In this document: piece after piece, positions 41,438-50,044 of the stretch | Numbering within the stretch: the first letter of the stretch is position 1 | Layout of the letters: each line of letters starts with the position of its first letter | Assembly (NCBI GenBank): GCA_963781345.1 | Contig: CAWAFQ010000015.1 | Location: 62,001 to 126,000, forward strand | Length of the DNA: 64,000 nucleotides | From: JBBRHQ01 sp963781345 | GTDB taxonomy: Bacteria; Actinomycetota; Thermoleophilia; Solirubrobacterales; 70-9 | Direction of reading: 5' to 3' | Program-made: the position numbers and the translations under genes | The notes under the pieces: model-generated | Databases searched by the model: none | The model's input: only the letters and a program-made list of their open reading frames with translations | What the model was told of the DNA's origin: nothing

Positions 41438-42177
41438 AAGAGGTCCTCGGAGCGTCCGCGCCGAAGCGCCGCCGCGCCCGGCCCGTCGCCGTCGCACACG
41501 TGCCGCCCGAGGCCGCGGACGATGGCCGCAGGGATGCCGCTGTCCTTGGCGCGCGCGAGATCGGCCGCGGCCGCGGCCTCGTCGGCAATCGCGATCAGCG
41601 TGGCCTCGAGCCGGACCCCCCGGCGATCCTTGCGGCCCCTCCAGTCCTCAAGGGGCTCGAGGCCGGCGCAGCCGATCGCAACCTCGCACTGGCCAACCCG
41701 CCAGGCGCGGCCGAAGCTGTCGGAGATGATCACCGCCGCAGCGATGCCGCAGTCCTCGTGGATCTCGGCGCGGATCCTGCGGGCCGAGGCGTCTGCGTCG
41801 TTGGGCAGCAGGCAGACGGTTCCGTCCTCGGCGAGGTTCGAGCTGTCGATGCCCGCGTTGGCGCATACCCAGCCGCTGCGGGTCTCTGTGATCAGCACCC
41901 CGCGCTCAGCTCGCAGGATCTCCGCGCTCTCGCTCAGCACCAGCTCGACCAGGGCCGGCTCCTTGCCGAGGAGGGCTCCCAGCTTGCGCGCCCGCGAGCC
42001 CGGGATCACGCTCGAGAGCCGGCGCAACCGGCCCTCAGCCTTGGAGACGACCTTCTGCGATATGACGACGACGTCGCCGTCCTCAAGCTCGGCCCGCGAC
42101 GAGATCTCCGACCCGATCCGGTCGCCCTCGCCGATCTCGGGGATCCCCTTGACCGGCAGCACCGAGATCGCGTCCAC
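41431..42177 (-). CDS. cofE: Coenzyme F420-0:L-glutamate ligase
   Basis: 248 residues from a GTG at 42177. Family motifs: SVLPVKGIPEIGEGDRIGSE, ELEDGDVVVISQKVVSKAEG, GWVCANAGIDSSNLAEDGTV, IISDSFGRAWRVGQCEVAIG. CofE adds glutamates to F420-0. Length about 250 matches the single-domain form; the FMN-dependent nitroreductase-like C-terminus of mycobacterial FbiB is absent. It begins 5 bp after the cofC stop, and cofC overlaps cofD, so the three form an operon in the order D-C-E. It converges on the cupin gene. Confidence 0.95.
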   Translation of the reverse strand: MDAISVLPVKGIPEIGEGDRIGSEISSRAELEDGDVVVISQKVVSKAEGRLRRLSSVIPGSRARKLGALLGKEPALVELVLSESAEILRAERGVLITETRSGWVCANAGIDSSNLAEDGTVCLLPNDADASARRIRAEIHEDCGIAAAVIISDSFGRAWRVGQCEVAIGCAGLEPLEDWRGRKDRRGVRLEATLIAIADEAAAAADLARAKDSGIPAAIVRGLGRHVCDGDGPGAAALRRGRSEDLFR

Positions 42178-42182
42178 GCCGG

Positions 42183-42824
42183 TCAGATCCCCAGCACCCG
42201 GGCCGTCCGCCTGCCCCGGCTGCGATCGGACGCGACCGCGGTCGCCATCGCGACGATGTCCGCGGGAGTGTCGAGGTCGAGTGCCAGCGATCGAACCTCC
42301 TCGACGCAGAAGGGGATGCCGGCGCCGCGCGCGGCGGCGATGTGGCGCTCGCAGCTGCCCTCGCCGAAGGCCGGCCGGATCGCGTCGGGGGGCGCCAGCA
42401 CCAGAGCATTCGTGCCGCTCCCGTGGCGGTCGGGGACTATCGCCACGTAGCGCTCGGGCACAGCCGTCAGGAGGCTGTCGAGATCCTTCGGATCGAGCAT
42501 CGGGCAGTCAACGGGGAGCAGCACGACGCAGCCGGCGCCCAGTTCGGCCGCCCTCGCGATTCCGAGCAGCGTCGCCTCGGGGTGGCCGGCGTCGTCGGGG
42601 TCGGTCAGAACCTCGGCTCCGGCGGCGGCTGCCACCGCCTCGGCGCCCGGGTCACCGGTGACGACGATCGTCCGCTCGATCGCCCTTGCCGCGGCGATCG
42701 CCTCCAGCACATCGGCGAGCATCGCCTCGAGTAGCGGTCCGCGGCGCTCCTCCGAGATCGCGGGTTCGAGCCTGCTCTTGGCGACGGCGACCCGTTTGAC
42801 CGGGACGATCGCGGTGGCGCTCAA
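42183..42824 (-). CDS. cofC: 2-phospho-L-lactate/phosphoenolpyruvate guanylyltransferase
   Basis: 213 residues from a TTG at 42824, overlapping the cofD stop (TTGA). Nucleotidyltransferase start AIVPVKRVAVAKSRLEPAIS, then VVLLPVDCPMLDPKDLDSLL and the CofC signature DRHGSGTNALVLAPPDAIRP, with FGEGSCERHIAAARGAG. It makes the GDP-activated C3 unit that CofD joins to FO. In actinobacteria the substrate is probably phosphoenolpyruvate (FbiD). Confidence 0.95.
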   Translation of the reverse strand: MSATAIVPVKRVAVAKSRLEPAISEERRGPLLEAMLADVLEAIAAARAIERTIVVTGDPGAEAVAAAAGAEVLTDPDDAGHPEATLLGIARAAELGAGCVVLLPVDCPMLDPKDLDSLLTAVPERYVAIVPDRHGSGTNALVLAPPDAIRPAFGEGSCERHIAAARGAGIPFCVEEVRSLALDLDTPADIVAMATAVASDRSRGRRTARVLGI

Positions 42825-43747
42825 GGCGCCTCGAACCAGCGGCCGAAGTCGAGCACCGAACGGGCCACGACGGCTCTCGGCGCTGGTCCGGCCATCATCG
42901 TCGGCATCGACTCGGTCGCAATCCCCTCCGGCGGGGGGTCGGGATCACCTTCGTCGACGATCATCGCGTCGATCAGGCCCTGATAGAGCGACGCGACCCC
43001 GGCCGCGGTCGACGGCCGTCCGACGGCGGCCATGAAGCGCTCCGTCGGCCCCTTCACGACCCTGCCCGCGACAAAGGGGCTGACCGCGACCACGGGCGCG
43101 CTCGCGGCCCGGATCGCGTCCGTCATCCCGGGCACCGCCAGGATCGGGCCGATGCTGATCACCGGGTTCGATGGCCCGATCACGATCAGCTCGGCCGACT
43201 CGAGCGCACCCAGGACCTCGGGCGTCGGCCGTGCGCTCTCGATGCCGTCGAGCTCGACCTCCCGCACCTCTGCCTCGCCTCGGTCGAGGATCAGGTACTC
43301 CTGCAGCCCACGCCATCCCGCATCGGTCAGCACCCGGGTCCGCACCGGCTCCTCGCACATCGGCAGCACCGCCGCACTGACGCCGAGTCCGCGCGAGATC
43401 TGCGCCTGGGCGTCGGTGAGGCGGCCACCCTCCTCGATGAAGTGGCGTCTGTAGAGACAGGCGGCCAGGTCGCGATCGGAGAGGCCGAACCAGTCCGGGG
43501 CGCCGAAGCTGGTCAGCCGCTCGAATACCGTGAATCCGTCGTCGCGGATTCCCCAGCCGCGCTCCTCGTCGATCTCGCCGGTAAGCCAGTAGGTGATGAG
43601 GTCGGGGTCTGGGGAGACGTGGACGCCGTGGATCTCGATGTCGTCGCCGGTGTTTGCGATCACCGAGAGCTCCGGCCCGATGAGCGTCCCGAGACCGGCG
43701 GCGAGCTTCGCGCCGCCGCTGCCACCGGCAAGGAGGGCGACCCTCAC
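42821..43747 (-). CDS. cofD: 2-phospho-L-lactate transferase (FbiA/CofD)
   Basis: 308 residues from a GTG at 43747. CofD motifs: RVALLAGGSGGAKLAAGLGT at the N-terminus, IANTGDDIEIHGVHVSPDPD, YWLTGEIDEERGWGIRDD and ELIVIGPSNPVISIGPILAV. It transfers the lactyl or enolpyruvyl phosphate to FO, forming F420-0 or its dehydro form. First gene of the cofD-cofC-cofE operon; divergent from an SDR gene across 67 bp. Confidence 0.95.
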   Translation of the reverse strand: MRVALLAGGSGGAKLAAGLGTLIGPELSVIANTGDDIEIHGVHVSPDPDLITYWLTGEIDEERGWGIRDDGFTVFERLTSFGAPDWFGLSDRDLAACLYRRHFIEEGGRLTDAQAQISRGLGVSAAVLPMCEEPVRTRVLTDAGWRGLQEYLILDRGEAEVREVELDGIESARPTPEVLGALESAELIVIGPSNPVISIGPILAVPGMTDAIRAASAPVVAVSPFVAGRVVKGPTERFMAAVGRPSTAAGVASLYQGLIDAMIVDEGDPDPPPEGIATESMPTMMAGPAPRAVVARSVLDFGRWFEAP

Positions 43748-43814
43748 CGGTCGCCGGGCCGCCGGGCTGGGGGAATCGACTCGGTCAAGGCGCGCCAGTC
43801 TATGCTGCCCGCCG

Positions 43815-44552
43815 ATGAGGCTCGAGGGACGCAAGGCACTGGTGACCGGGGGCGCCAGCGGAATCGGCGCCGCCACCGCGGCGAGGCTCGCGGCCGAGGG
43901 CGCCGAGGTCTGGATCGGGGACCTCAACCTCGAGGGCGCCGAGAAGGTCGCCTCCGAGATCTCCGGTCACGCCGTCCTCCTCGATGTCACCGACCTCGAC
44001 ACCGCCCACGCCGCCGTAGCCGCCGCCGGCGGTACCCTCGACATCCTCGTCAACAACGCCGGCATGGACGAGTTCGGCTTCTTCCCGAAGACGACGCCCG
44101 AGCAGTGGGCCAAGGTGGTCGCCGTCAACCTCACCGGTGTCTTCAACTGCACCGCCGCGGCGCTGCCGGCGATGCAGGAGGCCGGCTACGGCCGCATCAT
44201 CAGCACCGCCTCGGAGGCCGGGCGGGTCGGCTCCAAGGGCTCGGCCGTCTACTCCGCGGCCAAGGGCGGGGTGATCGCCTTCATGAAGGTGATCGCGCGC
44301 GAGAACGGGCGCTACGGGATAACCGCCAACTCGGTGGCGCCCGGCCCGATCGAGACGCCGCTGCTGATGGGGGCCAAGCAGCTGGGCGAGGTCGGCGAGA
44401 AGATCATCGAGACGATGCGCGGCCTGACCCAGATGCGCCGGCTCGGCACTCCCGCGGAGGTCGCCGCCGCGATCGCCTTCCTCGCCTCCGACGACTCCTC
44501 GTTCGTGACCGGGGAGACCCTGGGCGTCAGCGGTGGCCTCGGCATGGTCTAG
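43815..44552 (+). CDS. Short-chain dehydrogenase (FabG-like)
   Basis: 245 residues. Cofactor loop ALVTGGASGIGAATAARLAA, DILVNNAGMDEFGFFP, serine in RIISTASEAGRVG, catalytic VYSAAKGGVIAFMKVIAREN, and NSVAPGPIETPLLMGAKQLG. The acidic D after the second strand (IGDLNLEGAEK) points to NAD(H). 3-Hydroxyacyl-type substrates are likely, but this cannot be fixed by sequence alone. Divergent from cofD. Confidence 0.9.
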   Translation: MRLEGRKALVTGGASGIGAATAARLAAEGAEVWIGDLNLEGAEKVASEISGHAVLLDVTDLDTAHAAVAAAGGTLDILVNNAGMDEFGFFPKTTPEQWAKVVAVNLTGVFNCTAAALPAMQEAGYGRIISTASEAGRVGSKGSAVYSAAKGGVIAFMKVIARENGRYGITANSVAPGPIETPLLMGAKQLGEVGEKIIETMRGLTQMRRLGTPAEVAAAIAFLASDDSSFVTGETLGVSGGLGMV

Positions 44553-44587
44553 CTGCAATCCGTCGCCGCCGCCGGGGGGCGATTCTC

Positions 44588-45493
44588 TTGACCATCTGGC
44601 GGCTTGCCGAGTGCCAGCACGGCGTCGTCTCCCAGCGTCAGCTGCTCGAGCTCGGACTGACCCGGTCCGGGATCCGGCACCGGCGGGTCCAGGGCCGCCT
44701 CCATGAGCTGCTTCCCGGCGTCTACGCCGTGGGGCGGCCCGAGGTCAGCAAGGACGGCCGCCTGCTGGCCGCAGTGCTTTCCAGCGGAGCGGGCGCGGTT
44801 CTCAGTCATCTCAGCGCCGCCGAGCTCTGGGGGATCCGAGCAGGTGCCGCTCGCCGGCCAGAGGTGTCGGTGGCCGCCTCGCGCTTTCCGCGTTCGCGGG
44901 GCGTCCGCGTTCATCGCCGCGCCGTCCTGCCGCCCGCCGAGCAGACCCGTCGCCGCCGTATCCCCGTCACCTCACCCGCTCTCACGATCGTCGATATCGC
45001 CCCGCGCCTTTCGACCCCCGGGCTCGAAGCAGCGATCAACGAGGCGGACGTCCTCGGTCTGATCAATCCCGATCAGCTCCGCGAGTGGCTCGAGCGAATG
45101 CCGAGGATGCGCGGTCTCGGAGTCGTGCGCCGCTGCCTCGACCGCCACAGCGTCCTTCTCACCGACTCCGAGCTCGAGCGCCGGTTCCTCCGCCTGATCC
45201 GGGCGGCAGGTCTTCCGCTTCCCCTCACCGGCCGCCAGCTCAACGGCTTCAAGGTCGATTTCTTCTGGCCGGCGCTCGGTCTCGTGGTCGAAGCAGACGG
45301 CCTGCGCTACCACCGCACTGCAGCCGAGCAGGCCCGGGACCGGCGCAGGGATCAGGCACACGCTCGTGCCGGTCTCACCCAGCTTCGCTTCACCCACGCT
45401 CAGGCTGCCCACGAGCCCGGCGAGGTGGCGTCGACGCTGGCGGAAGTGATCGCCCGGCTGACATCTTCCACCGTCCCGGGCCGCATAAGCTGA
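44588..45493 (+). CDS. AbiEi-like N-terminal HTH plus DUF559 endonuclease-like domain protein
   Basis: 301 residues from a TTG at 44588. The N-terminal helix-turn-helix (AECQHGVVSQRQLLELGLTR) with HELLPGVYAVG and SHLSAAELWGIRAG matches the AbiEi-like antitoxin family. Residues about 200-290 fit DUF559, a Vsr-like endonuclease: DSELERRFLRLIRAAGLPLP, FKVDFFWPALGLVVEADGLR (Asp, Glu), YHRTAAEQARDRRRDQAHAR. Such proteins are common solitary genes in actinobacteria; no toxin partner is next to it. Function is uncertain. Confidence 0.85.
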   Translation: MTIWRLAECQHGVVSQRQLLELGLTRSGIRHRRVQGRLHELLPGVYAVGRPEVSKDGRLLAAVLSSGAGAVLSHLSAAELWGIRAGAARRPEVSVAASRFPRSRGVRVHRRAVLPPAEQTRRRRIPVTSPALTIVDIAPRLSTPGLEAAINEADVLGLINPDQLREWLERMPRMRGLGVVRRCLDRHSVLLTDSELERRFLRLIRAAGLPLPLTGRQLNGFKVDFFWPALGLVVEADGLRYHRTAAEQARDRRRDQAHARAGLTQLRFTHAQAAHEPGEVASTLAEVIARLTSSTVPGRIS

Positions 45494-45498
45494 GCGGC

Positions 45499-46422
45499 GT
45501 GGGCTCGTTCCCCGAACAGGTCAGCATCCGCGAGGTCGGGCCTCGCGACGGGTTCCAGAACGAGCCCGAGGTGATTCCCACCGCCGAGAAGGTGCGGCTG
45601 ATCGACATGCTCTCGGCCAGTGGGCTGCGGCGGCTCGAGGTCACCTCCTTCGTCCGCCCCGATGTGATCCCGCAGCTTGCCGACGCGGCAGAGGTCCTGG
45701 CTGCAATCGAGCGCCGGGAGGGCGTCTCCTTCTCGGTCCTGATCCCGAATGACCGCGGCCTCGATCGGGCGTTGGAGATGCGCGAGCGCTTCGACGAGGT
45801 CAGCGTCTTCCTCTCGGCCTCGGAGACACACAACCGCACGAACGTCAACCGCTCCGTCGAGGAGTCCCTGGCCGGGCTCGAGCGGGTGCTGGAGACAGCG
45901 CGGGGGGCGGAGCTGCGCTGCGAGGGAGTGATCGCGACGTCGTTCGGCTGTCCGTATGAAGGCGAGGTCGCCCCCGAGCGCGTATTCGGCATCGCCGAGC
46001 GCCTGGCGGCGGCCGGCTGCGAGGAGGTCGGGTTCGGCGACACCACGGGGATGGCCAATCCGCGCCAGGTGGGCGAGTTCTTCGCCGCCGCATCCGGGCA
46101 CCTCGACGGGGTCGAGCTGACGGCCCATTTCCACAACACCCGCGGCCAGGGCCTCGCCAACATCCTCGCCGCCCTCGAGCGCGGCGTCACCTCGTTCGAG
46201 TCGAGCTTCGGCGAGCTCGGTGGCTGCCCGGTCCCGCCGGGCTCGACAGGCAACGTCTCCACCGAGGACGTGGTCTCGATGCTGCACGAGATGGGCGTGG
46301 AGACCGGCATCGACCTCTCGGCGCTGATCGCCGCCTCGCGCAGCGCTCAGGAGGTCCTGGGCCGGCCGTTGGGAGCGCACGTGCTGCGGGCCGGCCCAGT
46401 CGATTGGCACCCGGAGCGCTAG
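45499..46422 (+). CDS. mvaB: Hydroxymethylglutaryl-CoA lyase
   Basis: 307 residues from a GTG at 45499, 5 bp after the DUF559 stop. HMGL/DRE-TIM fold: VSIREVGPRDGFQNEPEVIP (catalytic arginine/aspartate), VTSFVRPDVIPQLADA, EEVGFGDTTGMANPRQVGEF, HFHNTRGQGLANILAALERG, and FGELGGCPVPPGSTGNVSTE with the catalytic cysteine loop. It cleaves HMG-CoA to acetyl-CoA and acetoacetate in leucine catabolism. The acetoacetyl-CoA synthetase at 52374 could capture the product. Confidence 0.93.
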   Translation: MGSFPEQVSIREVGPRDGFQNEPEVIPTAEKVRLIDMLSASGLRRLEVTSFVRPDVIPQLADAAEVLAAIERREGVSFSVLIPNDRGLDRALEMRERFDEVSVFLSASETHNRTNVNRSVEESLAGLERVLETARGAELRCEGVIATSFGCPYEGEVAPERVFGIAERLAAAGCEEVGFGDTTGMANPRQVGEFFAAASGHLDGVELTAHFHNTRGQGLANILAALERGVTSFESSFGELGGCPVPPGSTGNVSTEDVVSMLHEMGVETGIDLSALIAASRSAQEVLGRPLGAHVLRAGPVDWHPER

Positions 46423-46432
46423 GGTGCGGCCC

Positions 46433-46810
46433 ATGCGCAGCGATGCTTTCCGGGCAGCAGCCGAGGCCAAGGACTTCTCCGCGATTGAGGATCTGTTCTC
46501 ACCCGACGTCGTCTTTCGCAGCCCCGTCGTCTTCAAGCCGTATGAGGGCCTCGATGCCCTCAGAGTCCTGCTCGGCGCCGTCGTCCAGGTGTTCGAGGAC
46601 TTCCGCTACACCGACCAGGTCGAAACCGGCGACGCAGCTGTGCTGGTCTTCGAGGCCCGTAGCGGCGATCGCAACCTCAACGGGGTCGACGTGCTGCGAT
46701 TCGGCGAGGACGGCCTGATCACCGAGATGATGGTGATGGTGCGGCCGCTGAGCGGCCTCCAGGCCCTCGCCGAGGCGATGGCCGAGCGCCTCGGTGTCGC
46801 CTCCCAATAG
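46433..46810 (+). CDS. NTF2-like (SnoaL-type) domain protein
   Basis: 125 residues from the ATG at 46433 (a GTG at 46424 is possible). AAAEAKDFSAIEDLFSPDVV, RSPVVFKPYEGLDALRVLLG, AAVLVFEARSGDRNLNGVDV and LRFGEDGLITEMMVMVRPLS follow the cone-shaped NTF2-like fold. Could be an isomerase, hydrolase or ligand-binding protein; no catalytic set is clear. It is 10 bp after mvaB. Confidence 0.85.
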   Translation: MRSDAFRAAAEAKDFSAIEDLFSPDVVFRSPVVFKPYEGLDALRVLLGAVVQVFEDFRYTDQVETGDAAVLVFEARSGDRNLNGVDVLRFGEDGLITEMMVMVRPLSGLQALAEAMAERLGVASQ

Positions 46811-46851
46811 GCTGCGCGCCCGCCCGAACCAACAGACCAGGAGTCATTCAC

Positions 46852-47736
46852 GTGGAGATTGAGAAGGTTGGTGTCCTCGGCTGCGGCCTGATGGGACACG
46901 GAATCACCCAGATTTGCGCCCAGGCCGGCTGGGACGTGGTCGTGCGCGAGGTCTCCCAGGAGAAGCTCGACGCAGGAATCGCGAAGATCGAGAAGCAGCT
47001 CGGCCGTGCCGTCGAGAAGGGGAAGATCGAGCAGGCCGACGCGGACGCCATCCGCGGACGCATCGCCGGCACCCTCGACTACGCCGACCTCGCCGAGTGC
47101 GACCTCGTGATCGAGGCGATCACCGAGGACCTCGACGAGAAGCTCGAGATGTGGCGCGAGGTAGACCGGATAGCCAAGGACGACGCATTCTTCGCCAGCA
47201 ACACGTCATCGCTCGCCGTGGCCGACCAGGCGGCGGTGACCGGAAGGCCCGAGCGCTTCCTCGGCCTGCATTTCTTCAACCCCGCTCAGGTGATGCCCCT
47301 GCTCGAGGTCGTTCGCGCCGAGGGGACCGGCGAGGACGCGTACAGCCTCGGCTTCGAGCTCGGGGAGAAGCTCGGCAAGACGACGGTCGCCGCGGGCGAC
47401 AATCGCGGCTTCATCGTCAACCGCCTGCTCGTGCCCTACATGCTCGACGCGATTCGCGGCTACGAGGAGGGCATCGGCTCGGTTTCCGATATCGACACCG
47501 GGATGATGGCCGGCGCGAGTCACCCGATGGGACCGCTGACCCTGGCCGACTTCGTCGGCCTCGACACCCTCGCCTCGATCGGAGACATCATGCACGCCTC
47601 CTACGGGGACCAGCGGTTCGCGCCCCCCGAGACCCTGCGAAAGCTGGTCGATGCAGGCCATTTTGGCCGCAAGACGGGCCGGGGCTTCTACGATTACTCG
47701 GGCGAAAAGCCGGTCCCGGTGGATCCCGGGGCCTAG
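46852..47736 (+). CDS. 3-hydroxybutyryl-CoA dehydrogenase
   Basis: 294 residues from a GTG at 46852, with an AGGAG upstream. KVGVLGCGLMGHGITQICAQ is the NAD(P)-binding loop; CDLVIEAITEDLDEKLEMWR, ASNTSSLAVADQAA and FLGLHFFNPAQVMPLLEVV (catalytic histidine) are the family core; the C-terminal domain has GFIVNRLLVPYMLDAIRGYE and ASHPMGPLTLADFVGLDTL. It interconverts acetoacetyl-CoA and 3-hydroxybutyryl-CoA, the step before crotonyl-CoA and Ccr. Confidence 0.94.
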   Translation: MEIEKVGVLGCGLMGHGITQICAQAGWDVVVREVSQEKLDAGIAKIEKQLGRAVEKGKIEQADADAIRGRIAGTLDYADLAECDLVIEAITEDLDEKLEMWREVDRIAKDDAFFASNTSSLAVADQAAVTGRPERFLGLHFFNPAQVMPLLEVVRAEGTGEDAYSLGFELGEKLGKTTVAAGDNRGFIVNRLLVPYMLDAIRGYEEGIGSVSDIDTGMMAGASHPMGPLTLADFVGLDTLASIGDIMHASYGDQRFAPPETLRKLVDAGHFGRKTGRGFYDYSGEKPVPVDPGA

Positions 47737-47792
47737 AGGCGGCCCCAGCCGGGGCCGGAGGCGGCCCTGCTGGGCAGACGAAGGAGGAGAGA

Positions 47793-48509
47793 GTGGATCA
47801 GGACAGCGTCGATCGCATTCGCAGCGCCACCTTCAACATCGTCCGCCGCGGCTACGACCGCGGCGAGGTGGACACCTACCTGCAGGGCCTGGCCGACTGG
47901 CTCGACGAGGGCGGCGCGGAGCCGACTCCGTCGGAGACGGTCAAGCGCGAGCTCGACCAGGTCGGCCGCCACACCGCGGGTGTCCTGACCGCTGCCGGTG
48001 AGGCCGCCGCCGCGATCAGAACCGACGCCGAGACCGAGGCGACGGAGACGCTCGAGCGGGCAAGGATCGAATCGAACGCTGCGCGAATCGAGGCCGACGA
48101 CTACGCCGAGCGGGTCCGCGCCGACGCCGACGAGTACGCGCAGACCGGACGCGGCAAGGCGGACGCCTACGCGTCTGAGCACCGGGCCGAGGCGGAGTCG
48201 CTGCTGCGAAACGCCACGGCGCGGGCCGAGGCTGAGGCCGAGGGCATCGTCGCCGATGGAAGGGCCCGCCGCGAGGCGCTCGAGTCCGTGATCTCGGACC
48301 TGACCGCGCGCCGCGACCAGCTCCTCGACGAGCTCGAGGAGATCGCCGGGAGCGTCGCCGGTACGGCGAGCCGGGTGCGGGGGTCGTCGGCGGGCGCCGA
48401 GCCCGCCGCCACGGCCGAGCCCGAGCCCGCAGGCCCCGAGGACTCGGCCGGCTCCGAGGACGAGACGGCCGTGATCATCCAGCCAAACGAGAGGGCGCCG
48501 GCCGAGTGA
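47793..48509 (+). CDS. DivIVA-domain coiled-coil protein
   Basis: 238 residues from a GTG at 47793, with an AAGGAGGAG ribosome site. The N-terminal DivIVA-type membrane-curvature segment is IRSATFNIVRRGYDRGEVDT, YLQGLADWLDEGG. A long Ala/Glu/Arg coiled coil follows (about 50-190), then an acidic Pro/Glu/Ala tail. It may recruit cell-wall or division proteins. It overlaps the carboxylase gene by 4 bp, which is odd given the difference in function. Confidence 0.85.
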   Translation: MDQDSVDRIRSATFNIVRRGYDRGEVDTYLQGLADWLDEGGAEPTPSETVKRELDQVGRHTAGVLTAAGEAAAAIRTDAETEATETLERARIESNAARIEADDYAERVRADADEYAQTGRGKADAYASEHRAEAESLLRNATARAEAEAEGIVADGRARREALESVISDLTARRDQLLDELEEIAGSVAGTASRVRGSSAGAEPAATAEPEPAGPEDSAGSEDETAVIIQPNERAPAE

Positions 48510-50026
48510 CGGACATCCGCCCCGCCCTGGAGGCCGCCCTCGCCGGCGGCCCCGAGCGCCACCACGCCAAGGTCGCCGAGCAGGGCAAGCTCGAGGTCCG
48601 CGAGAGGATTGCGCGGCTCGTCGATCCGGACTCCTTCTCCGAGGAGGCGCTGCTGGCCAACTGGCAGGAGGAGGGGCTTGGCGCCGACGGGGTCGTGACC
48701 GGGATCGCCCATCTGGGCGGGCGCCGGATAGCGCTGATGGCGAATGACCCGACTGTGAAGGCGGGGTCGTGGGGGCCGAAGACGGTCGAGAAGATCCTGC
48801 GGATTCAGGAGCGCGCCCTGAAGCTGAGGATCCCATTGGTCTACCTGGTCGATTCCGCCGGCGCCAGGATCACCGACCAGGTGAAGATGTTCCCGGGTCG
48901 GCGCGGCGCCGGGCGCATCTTCTACAACCAGGTCCGGCTCTCCGGACAGGTTCCCCAGGTCTGCCTGCTGTTCGGCCCCAGCGCCGCAGGGGGCGCCTAC
49001 ATCCCGGCCTTCTGCGACGTCGTGATCATGCGCGAGGGCAACGCCTCGATGTATCTGGGCTCGCCGCGGATGGCGGAGATGGTGATCGGCGAGAGCGTCA
49101 CCCTCGAGCAGATGGGTGGGGCGAAGATGCACACCGGCGTCTCCGGCTGCGGCCACTTCCTCGCCGGTAGCGACGAGGAGGCGATCGACATCGCCCGCCG
49201 CTACCTCTCCTACATGCCCGCCAGCTGGCGCGGCGAGCCGCCCAGCGCCCCGCCCGCCGCGCCCGCCTCAGACGCGGCGATTGCGGATCTGATCCCAGCC
49301 GATGAGAACCAGCCCTTCGACATGCGCGAGCTGCTCGACTGCCTCCTCGACACCGGCTCGCTGCTGCAGGTCCACGAGCGTTGGGCGAAGGAGCTGATCG
49401 TCGGCTACGCACGGCTCGACGGCCGGGCGATCGGGATCGTTGCCAACCAGCCCCGCCAGAAGGGGGGCGTGCTCTTCGTCGACTCCGCCGACAAGGCGGC
49501 GCGCTTCATCCAGACCTGCAACGCCTTCAACCTGCCGCTGCTGTTCCTCGCCGACGTGCCCGGTTTCATGATCGGGACCGCGGTCGAGCGCCAGGGGATC
49601 ATCCGCCACGGGGCGAAGATGATCAGCGCCGTCTCCGAGGCGACCGTGCCGAAGATCTCGGTGGTCGTCCGCAAGGCCTACGGCGCCGGCCTCTACGCGA
49701 TGGCCGGGCCCGCCTTCGAGCCCGACTGCTGCATCGCCCTGCCGAGCGCCTCGATCGCGGTGATGGGCCCGCAGGCGGCGATCAACGCCGTCTTCTACAA
49801 CCAGATCCAGGCGATCTCCGACCCGGCTGAGCGCGAGCGCTTCGTCGCCGAGCGGCGCCGGGAGTACTCCGAGGACATCGACATCCTCCACCTCGCCTCC
49901 GAGCTGGTGGTCGACGCCGTCGTCGATCCTGCCGATCTGCGCGACGAGCTGATCGCGCGCTTCGCCCACGCCGAGGGCAAGGACCGCAGCTTCAGCGAGC
50001 GGCGAAACCCGGTCACCCCGGCCTGA
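48506..50026 (+). CDS. Acyl-CoA carboxylase beta (carboxyltransferase) subunit
   Basis: 506 residues from a GTG at 48506. Carboxyltransferase signatures: HHAKVAEQGKLEVRERIARL, GVVTGIAHLGGRRIALMAND, LVYLVDSAGARITDQVKMFP, FGPSAAGGAYIPAFCDVVIM, FLADVPGFMIGTAVERQGII and RKAYGAGLYAMAGPAFEPDC. These fit the propionyl-/methylcrotonyl-CoA carboxylase beta family. Propionyl-CoA carboxylation would follow the ethylmalonyl-CoA pathway; methylcrotonyl-CoA carboxylation would pair with mvaB in leucine catabolism. The biotin subunit is not in the window. Coupled to divIVA by a GTGA overlap. Confidence 0.92.
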   Translation: MTDIRPALEAALAGGPERHHAKVAEQGKLEVRERIARLVDPDSFSEEALLANWQEEGLGADGVVTGIAHLGGRRIALMANDPTVKAGSWGPKTVEKILRIQERALKLRIPLVYLVDSAGARITDQVKMFPGRRGAGRIFYNQVRLSGQVPQVCLLFGPSAAGGAYIPAFCDVVIMREGNASMYLGSPRMAEMVIGESVTLEQMGGAKMHTGVSGCGHFLAGSDEEAIDIARRYLSYMPASWRGEPPSAPPAAPASDAAIADLIPADENQPFDMRELLDCLLDTGSLLQVHERWAKELIVGYARLDGRAIGIVANQPRQKGGVLFVDSADKAARFIQTCNAFNLPLLFLADVPGFMIGTAVERQGIIRHGAKMISAVSEATVPKISVVVRKAYGAGLYAMAGPAFEPDCCIALPSASIAVMGPQAAINAVFYNQIQAISDPAERERFVAERRREYSEDIDILHLASELVVDAVVDPADLRDELIARFAHAEGKDRSFSERRNPVTPA

Positions 50027-50044
50027 GTCGGCTAACTTTTCCTC

